Shown here: positions 56,713 to 64,000 of the stretch, one piece after another | How the letters are laid out: each line of letters starts with the position of its first letter | Position numbering within the stretch: the first letter of the stretch is position 1 | Assembly (NCBI GenBank): GCA_021234155.1 | Contig: JAJEKV010000565.1 | Location: 1-64,000, forward strand | Source of the DNA: Isoetes taiwanensis | Lineage: Eukaryota; Streptophyta; Lycopodiopsida; Isoetales; Isoetaceae | Length of the DNA stretch: 64,000 nt | Reading direction: 5' to 3' | Notes under the pieces: model-generated | What the model was told of the DNA's origin: nothing | Seen by the model: only the letters and a program-made list of their open reading frames with translations | The model's database searches: none | Program-made: the position numbers and the translations under genes

Positions 56713-58730
56713 CAGGTTGCCACTTTCAGGTGAAGCAGTTGTATTTGAGGCCTGATATATGTAAAATTACATACTACGAGATGAGACACATTGATAATCA
56801 AGAGAAAGTCTGCCATGGAATTAAGGATCCCCAATGCGCAAGAACAAGTCATGATGTAGCTCCATGGCTCTCAAAGGGTAAGAAGACTTGGGCCTACCAA
56901 CATTTGCTTCATAACCACACTCCCCAAGAGGTCTTCCGTCAACACGAGGAACAATGGGAGATAGAAAAGAGGATGGATTCCAATGCCCCCAAGAACAGAG
57001 ATGCATTCTTAGCCATGGATGATTTATATAATTTGTCCCGCAAGCTGGCTGCTGACACATGGATGCTGCACAAGAATGTGGCCACAAGTGTTAGGATGTG
57101 GGTTGATTTACATCCAGAATATGTGTTCATGTATCAGGAGGGAGTCCCTTTCACATTGGCATCATCACACCGTTCCAAATGAAGATCCTGTTAGAGCATG
57201 GAAGGGGGAATGCTGTAGCTTTAGATTCAACCTTCAAGACCAATGACCACTGCTACGGCCTTTATACCTTGCTAGTTTATGACACGCATGGAAATGGTGT
57301 CCCTGTTGCTTGGGTTCTATCCTCTAGTGCCACCGAGGAGGACATCCATCCTTGGCTGATTGCAATGAAGAACTGCATACATAGGGAAGACCCCAACTTG
57401 GGAACCTGCATGCTTCATTGTAGATGATGCACATGCTGAAATCAATGCCTTGAAAGATGTTTGGCCCGAAACCAAAATTCAGTTGTGTATTTGGCATGTT
57501 CGAAGAAACTGGATGAAGTTGCTTTTAAAGCACGTGAAGAACAAGAAGATGAGGGGGGAAATGTTTAAGGAACTCGGTCATATTATGTATGCCACTAAAG
57601 TAGATATTGACCCAAGAAGGACTAGTGATTATGTGGAAGCATGCACCAAAGAGGCCAAGAAGTTGTTGGATGAATTCAAGGAAAAGTACAAGATGTGGAA
57701 GAGGGTTGTGAGGTATATGAACCGAGTTTGGACCAATAACATCACACATTGGATAATTGCCACAAGGATGTATCCACATGCTAACCAAAGAGACTAATCT
57801 TTGGTATAGAGTCCTACCATTCGCACATGAAGAGGAGATTAGGGGTATCCAAGCATGCCTTGAGAGGAAGGAGAATAGATTGGCTCATTTACATGCTTAC
57901 AGGTGTATTACAAACTCACTTGTCCTTTGATAGGTTCATGAAGGAGTCGTGTTTTAAAACCAACAAGAGACAAGAGCACATAGTTGAAACTGCCATCATA
58001 GGTGCTCGAGAAATTCCAGATGTAGCTGTTAGATGGCTGAACTTCAGGGAGGGGAGAGCCGAGGTGTGGAGTCAAAACATGGACAACTGGGATGATAACC
58101 GAGAGGCTTTGCCTTACTTAGTGGATGTTGCACATGAACATTGGTCATCATGTGATTGTCCATGGGGTATGAAAGGGAATATGTGCAAACATCAAGTCAA
58201 GGTGATCAGGATGATGTCCAAGTACAAAGAGGAAGACATTCTAAGGTTTTGTGGTACTCTACATGGTTCTCAAAGGCGGGCTGTCCAATCTAAGGTCCTT
58301 TGCCGAGGCATATGATGACACCATGCCTTCTTGGGAAGAGGGGCCATGCACAGGAGTTGCATCCGATGATGAAGAATTGGATTGTAAAATTGGGGCTGGT
58401 TTGAGTGAAAACCCCAAGGTGTTAGAGAGCATAGAGGGAGACAACAATAATGGGGTCTCAAGGAGACCATTGCTAGGAGCCCCAGTGTATGGAATCAAGC
58501 TAGGTTCCTTTTAGCTGAACTTAGCAATAAGCTGGCAAGGCTAAGTGAAAGTAGAAATGTCAATTTCATGGCACCGAGTCTATCCATGGTACAAGACTTC
58601 AATGGGAACACCATTGCTAGACCAGTACATTTCGTGGAGAGCCACAAGAAGAGGAAGAAGAGGAGTTCACTTAGCGTTTTCTCGAAGGAATGCGAAGATC
58701 ATATCACACGATGTGAAGGTATTGCAATAA
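56713..58730 (+). pseudogene. MULE transposase, copy 2
   Basis: Near-identical to copy 1 from the CHFQVKQLYLRPDICK segment on, but starting abruptly at 56,713; the upstream exon present in copy 1 (about 50,310-50,470) is absent. Pieces: 56,691-57,182, 57,179-57,427 (ALDSTFKTNDHCYGLY, first catalytic Asp intact), 57,450-57,797 (IQLCIWHVRRNWMK), 57,827-58,315 (SWIM finger near 58,150-58,195), and 58,251-58,514 (SENPKVLESIEGDNNNGVSR). The basic C-terminal piece ends at about 58,720. Frameshifts near 57,175, 57,425, 57,790 and 58,270 inactivate it. Where copy 1 is broken near 50,590 and 50,960, copy 2 reads through, so both derive from a functional parent. Confidence 0.88.
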
Positions 58731-59059
58731 TTCTAACACTCTCTTTGAAATTATTTCCTCTACTTGCGGATAGTAATGTTAAGTGGTAAATGCCATGTTG
58801 CTCTTAGGTGATGGTGGAGGCAATGCCAAGGAGGTCTGATCATGGATGCTGCAGTTAGCATAAAGGGGTACATTGCTTGAATATTGCGCTATTAAGATCA
58901 TTAGTCATATGTGTGCTCCATCTTTTGATGACTTCTGATAATTTGAAAGATACTGTAGTTGCTCCTTTTGGATACATATGGATACATATGGATTTTCAAT
59001 CCAATCTTGCTGTTAAGTAATCTTGCTGTTAAGTAACTTATGTTAAGTAACCATGCTTA

Positions 59060-59285
59060 TGTCCAGAAACACCAAGACTTGGCCAGAAACACCATTGGCT
59101 AGGCCAGAAACACCATTGACTCGGCCAGAAACACCACCCTTTTGGCCAGAAACACCACTGGCTTGCCCAGAAACACCACTCAATTGGCCAGAAACACCAC
59201 TCTATTGGCCAGAAACACCACTGGCTTTGCCCTGAAACACCACTCAATTGGCCAGAAACACCACTCCTTTGGCCGAAACACCCCG
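59060..59285 (+). repeat. GGCCAGAAACACC array, MULE copy 2 right end
   Basis: Eleven or so copies of the motif, nearly identical to the first part of the array at 52,803, stopping abruptly at about 59,285 where GC-richer retroelement DNA begins. Confidence 0.9.
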
Positions 59286-59289
59286 TTAG

Positions 59290-59800
59290 TCACATGCCTC
59301 ACGGTGCGGACTATTCATGCATACGTCAGACCAGGTCAAGCTCAAAGATCCTCAGTCAACCACGGGTCAGACATCCAAGCCTCCACAGAAGACTAAGCAG
59401 GCCCGCAGGCCAAAGCCTTTGGCTGTCAACAAGAGGCGCCGCTCAGACAAGTGACCCGTCCACCGCGTCGTCGGCCCGGCGTGATTCTAGGCACTTCAAG
59501 AGGCACCGCCAACATTCACCAGAATCGGGCCTCCTTCCGAGAGTCGGCACCGAGATCGGTCAGTGTCTATATTGGGCCCAAGGCCATTGTACTATATATA
59601 TGAGTAGAGTTAGCTCATAAGTTTTTAGATGAGTTTTGAGTCTTGTCTCCTTCGATTTTTCTCTCTATTAGAGCTCATGTATTTTCATCATTGATATCAA
59701 GGAAGCTTATCATCTTTCTCTCATTTGTTCTGTTCTCTTCTTTTTCTTCTCTTTCAGCAAATCCCGCGTGACATAGTCCCCGGACTCTCCTGTTAGATCC
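59290..59800 (+). mobile_element. Probable 5' LTR of Ty3-type retroelement
   Basis: The stretch carries a TATA element (ACTATATATATG near 59,590) and a T/C-rich leader ending TTTCAGCAAATCCCGCGTGACA (near 59,755-59,775). It precedes gag-like sequence. Exact LTR borders and the tRNA primer site were not resolved. Confidence 0.4.
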
Positions 59801-60059
59801 ACGGGTCCTCACAGTTTTGTCTTCGAGTTCCCAGAACCCGGACCCCAAACACATGCCGCGTTTGCGGGTGCGATTTTCTCCTACTTTCTTACATCGCCAT
59901 GTGCGTCCGCAATTTCACGCGGAAGAACTCCTTTCTCGAGGCGGCATCTCGCTTGGGCGCCATCGGCGTCGGGGAAACTGATTCGCGACATGTATGGATG
60001 CGCTTATGACATAGAGGGAGGCCATCTTCCGGTCTAGGGGCTCGGTCACGCGCCACCCA

Positions 60060-63000
60060 CCCCTCGTGTCGGTCTGTCCCAGTTCGCCCAAAGCGTGCAA
60101 ACATTGCTCACAACCTCGGTCCCTCATCATTATCGGGGCCTTATCCGGCTCAACCTTCTCAACCGTACTTTCATACCCTGAACATGCCTACATCCATCAT
60201 TCTTCGGGCCATACGCCTCTTCCTTCAACCATCATCTCCCCGGGTGGGCATGGCTATCCACATGTCTCCTTTGCGCCATGGTTTTGCCCCGGAATATCCT
60301 TTCCCTACGTTTCCCCTTTGCGTTTCTTCTTTGTTTACAACCTTACGGATCTCAAAACCAATGCTCCGCTACTTCGGTTTCTCAACCTTGATCACCCCTT
60401 CATCGTGGTCCGTCAGGCACAATGCCACATCCACCTCAACCTCAATATCCTCACTATCTGTTTCTGTCCAACCCAAACACTTTCACATCTACCTTTCGGA
60501 CTACGAAATTGACTTATCCCACCTTTGGCAACACGAAGGCAAACCGTTAGACCAAAGTGCTTTCGGGCCCATATGGAAGAATTTGAGGCTCTAGCTGTCC
60601 TAAATGGGCACGCAGCAACCTCAACTGAAATTTCACATCTTTTCCACCACACTGCGTGGCTCTCTCCTCATCAATGGCTCATGTCCAACAAAAGCCATTG
60701 GAAACAAGATCGGTCGAAATGCGCCTTTGCTTTTTCTCTCTCATTCACGGGACCACGGATGATGATCAACTTCATCTCAAGCAACTCAATGAACTTCAAC
60801 AAGAGCCCACTGAGAGCCTGGGGATTTTTGGATCGACTTCACATTACGCTAAGTAAGCTCAAGGAGTACCCTACCACGAGGCGGATTTTGGTGCGGTTTC
60901 TCCAAGGACTTCCTCCTGCTATTCGACTCATGGTGAATACTGCGTCCAAAAACTTTGAGCGGGCTATCGACCTTGTCAATCACTCGATCAATGTTTCCTC
61001 GGCGTGGCTCTTCAAGAGCTCCGTTCATTCCACTGTCATGGTTCCACAAGCTTGGTACATTTCAACCTCAACACGCTAATCCACAGCAGTGGTCAAATCT
61101 GGTGCCATATTTGCAAATATCAAGGCCATTTGGCCAATGAGTGCAACTCCACCAATGGCCGCCTCATTGCAAGCGATGCAACATGTGCAATCATGCCCAC
61201 GGAAGAGTGCACTTCGCACTCATCCCACACCGTTCCGCAACAAAATGGTTTATCAAGTGCAAACCACACCTCAGCCACAATCGCACTATCGGCCAGACCA
61301 CCTCTTGAGGTGCAGCCCACGCAACTCTATCGACAGCCGGGACCAACCACGGGGATCCAACCAACGCCCTCCTTTTGATCCTTCTAAAGCCGGTGCTATC
61401 ACCGTCAAGAATGGGGTCATACCACCACGGCGTGCCCTCAACTTCCACAAGTTCAGTCCAAACTTCCCGGCACAAATCGAGACCACATCGGTCCGCCTCA
61501 CGGCTTACCAACTCGCTTGCTAATGGCAAACAAGGCCGCGACCGAGTTCTCAAGAAGCCCCCAAGCGCCTCGGCAATCACGCTTATCAACCAGCTCCGGC
61601 AAATCAACCTCGGTGGATCAACAAGCCCAAGAGGAAATTTTTCGGGCACTTAATCCTCCCCGCATACCGTCAAATTGGGTTGGTCTAGTTTCACGCCGGA
61701 CCAAGGCATCACGTCCCTTGACTATTATTCGGAAGGACCACGCAACCCCGCCTTTGCGGTTGACACCCTTCCTCATGAGGACGAAAAAAGGTTCACTTTG
61801 CACGACTTAGAAAAGCTCATGCCAAATGTCATGCCCAAAGTTCGCCAAAGCATTTTGAATCTCATGCAAGGCTGCTGAAGGTCGCACATTGGCAAATGTT
61901 CATGCCACCACTAGAGCTCAACAAAGACAAGATACACCTTCTACATCTCAACCTCCACGCTCTCGGACATATCCCAATATTGCGGTAGAGGTTGACTTAC
62001 TCAAAGTTCTTTGCTTCCCCGCCACGCACTCCGCACCCAGTGGAAACCGGCCAGATCCTTTTTTCTCATGTACCTCTCGAACTCAAGAGGAGCTTGCCAA
62101 GATCAAAATTCCTTTAAGCTTGGCAACCATTTTAAAACTCGGGTCGCTGCTCTCAAGGACCAGTTACCACTCCCAACCTGTTTTAGTTGGGGTTTGTATA
62201 CCTCTACACCCACGGTCCATGCAACGGTGGGCAATCGGCAAGTTAACCATGTTCAAATCGATGGAGGTAGTGCGGTCAATCTCATCACGGATAAACTCAG
62301 AAAACAAATGGGCATCACACAACTCTTTTCGTGCCCCATATGACATCAAATTGGCAAATGGCCATATCACGAGACCTCAAGGCGTCACACCTATTCTTCA
62401 CATCAACATTGGTGATCTCCGCTTCCCATGGAATTTGGAGTTTGGAAAGGCTGGCTAAGATCCGGGTGACTATGAAATGCCGGGTGGGAAGACCCTTTCT
62501 CCGCCGGGCAAAAGTATCCATTCTTGGGCGGACCGGGTTAGTCATCACCGATGGTCATCTCAATGCCACCATGGACTTGCAAAGCGGGCGGGATCATTTC
62601 TGTTGACAATGCGGAACCCTCTCTCGCATTAATCGATTCAAGACGCCGGAATATTTATCAAGTTCGGGCTACCCTGGCGATACGCCTCTGTCATCCTACC
62701 CCGAATATGCCGATCCTTGGGGAGACATGACTCTTGATCGAGGACCAGTACGTGGCTGCCTTGCTTGACCCCTACGGCTCCTTGCAATCGAATCCAACGC
62801 GTTGATCACTTTTTCGATCACGGACACTCACGCAACTCCTGGCGATGTACCGCGCCGTCATGAAGCAACCAGCGCTAGATGGCCAGAGCAACCTCTCTTT
62901 TCACCGCGCAAAGTGCCCGCATCGGTTATGCTCCAACCTCACGCACATTGTCCGGGATGCGAAGTCATACCTCATATTAGGACTCGAAGTTGAGATCGTG

Positions 63001-64000
63001 GATGTTGGCAACAATCAACTGTCGCATTGCCGCAAACCTTCAGGCTCCTTATCGTCAAAGGGCCGTCCGGTCATTCAAAAAAATTCAAACACATTTTTCG
63101 CACGGAGTTACAAAGATCTTGGGGAATCAACAAAAGCTTGGGGAACTCACCATTCCTACCAAATCGATGCCGCGACCCGGTGTAGCAGCGACGATCTGAG
63201 CTCAACCCTAATTACCCGTGATCGGCGTCAAGGCGGAAATTGACAAACTCCTTGCTGCGGGTTTGATCTATGAGGTCAAACATTACGAATGGGTGAGCCC
63301 TATCGTCATTGCCCTTAAGCACAATGGTAAGATCGCGTGCGGTGTAGACTATCGGAAACTCAATGGGGCCACGGGCATGATCATTTTCCACTTCCTTCAC
63401 GGACCAGGTTCGGAAGAAGTGGCTGGACATGAGATGTACTCCTTTATGGATGGTTTCTCGGCTACAATCGGATCTCCATCAAAGAATCCGATCAACTCAA
63501 GACCACTTTCACCACCCGTGTGGGGCACTTTTGCCTACAAGGTGGTTCCTTTTGGATTATCCAACTCTCCTTCAACATTTCAGCGCATCATGCTCTCGGT
63601 TTTCATGATTTCATGAAGGAAAATCCCTTCTTGCAAATTTTTCAAGATGACTTCTCGCCCTCTGAGTTCCATGGCTGACCATTTGGATAAATTGGAACTT
63701 CGTCTTCGAGAAATGTGATGAGTCCAGGCATTAGTCTCAATCGAGAAATGCACCTTTTGCGTCACCGGGTGTTACGTTAGGCCATGTTGTCGCCAAAGCG
63801 GGAATCACCACCGATCCCGCCAAAATCGGTTGTGTGCTCAAAGCTCAAGCACCAGCCAATATCAAAGAGACACGCTCTTTCACGGGAAGGTCAATTATTA
63901 CTCCACCTTCATACACGGATTTGGCGGCCATTGCGGATCCCATTCATAAACTCACGGGTGGCGAATCCACGGGCTTGAATTCCCGGGGCTTTGCTTTCAA
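60060..64000 (+). pseudogene. Ty3-type retroelement: gag, zinc knuckle, protease and RT remnants
   Basis: Gag-like sequence (about 60,525-61,080; NFERAIDLVNHSI) leads to a CCHC zinc knuckle (CHICKYQGHLANEC, about 61,107-61,148). A retropepsin-like segment with D-G-G-S in place of D-T-G-S (VQIDGGSAVNLITDKL) lies at about 62,250-62,300, and RT starts at about 63,218 (EIDKLLAAGLIYEV, EWVSPIVIALKHNGK, VDYRKLNGAT, YKVVPFGLSNSPSTFQRIM). D-G-G-S protease and this RT style fit the non-chromovirus (OTA-like) Ty3 lineages of plants rather than the chromovirus at 42.7 kb; this lineage call is tentative. Many frameshifts; it continues beyond the window. Confidence 0.75.

Overview
The window is nuclear DNA of a land plant with a repeat-rich genome. 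The support is split, intron-containing plant gene families (an ESCRT-III VPS2 gene, a VQ-motif gene, a PR-1 gene, the start of a thaumatin-like gene) embedded in plant transposon classes (Ty3 chromovirus with chromodomain, MULE/FAR1-like transposase, L1-type LINE, Helitron ends, hAT, foldback elements). The PR-1 protein is fused to a bulb-type lectin. That, together with a DUF7869-like transposon protein, makes me lean towards a non-flowering plant (fern, lycophyte or gymnosperm), but this is an inference and not settled by the sequence.

Layout: 0-1 kb, GC-rich LINE-like 3' end with a TTCC tail. 2.3-5 kb (minus), broken coding sequence of a DUF7869-like, probably transposon-borne protein. 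5.3-6.9 kb, almost pure purine repeat ending near a Helitron-type 3' terminus. 7.3-7.9 kb, promoter-like sequence followed by a 130-nt hairpin that looks like a microRNA precursor. 8.2-8.8 kb, foldback element. 8-13 kb, a recurring CACGCC/GGCGTG palindrome. 10-17 kb (plus), a decayed unknown gene split by a LINE (13.0-15.5 kb, minus). 17.7-18.2 kb, a second, L1-type LINE tail. 18.9-20 kb (minus), VQ-motif gene with three homopolymer frameshifts. 22.6 kb, SINE-like tRNA-derived piece. 22.8-24.4 kb, solo LTR with TG..CA ends and near-perfect 5-bp target duplication. 24.9-32.6 kb, two 19-bp minisatellite blocks around a 2-kb inverted repeat, one arm of which holds a 709-bp hAT-like insertion. 32.9-35.8 kb (plus), an exon-rich gene with coiled coil and RING-H2 finger. 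37.6-39.8 kb (plus), VPS2. 42.7-46.7 kb, degraded chromovirus. 47.5-49.3 kb, a divergent pair of defence genes: PR-1/lectin fusion (minus) and thaumatin-like PR-5 (plus), the latter cut off by a Mutator-like element. 49.3-59.3 kb, two MULE transposase copies with arrays of a GGCCAGAAACACC motif. 59.3-64 kb, Ty3-type LTR retroelement with zinc knuckle, protease and RT pieces, running off the window.

Only VPS2, VQ, PR-1/lectin and possibly the RING gene look like resident cellular genes. The rest is layered transposon history: LINE into gene, hAT into palindrome arm, MULE into PR-5, Helitron against the PR-1 3' end. Long open frames inside the minisatellite, the purine tract and the solo LTR are by-products of repeat periodicity or composition and are not annotated as genes.
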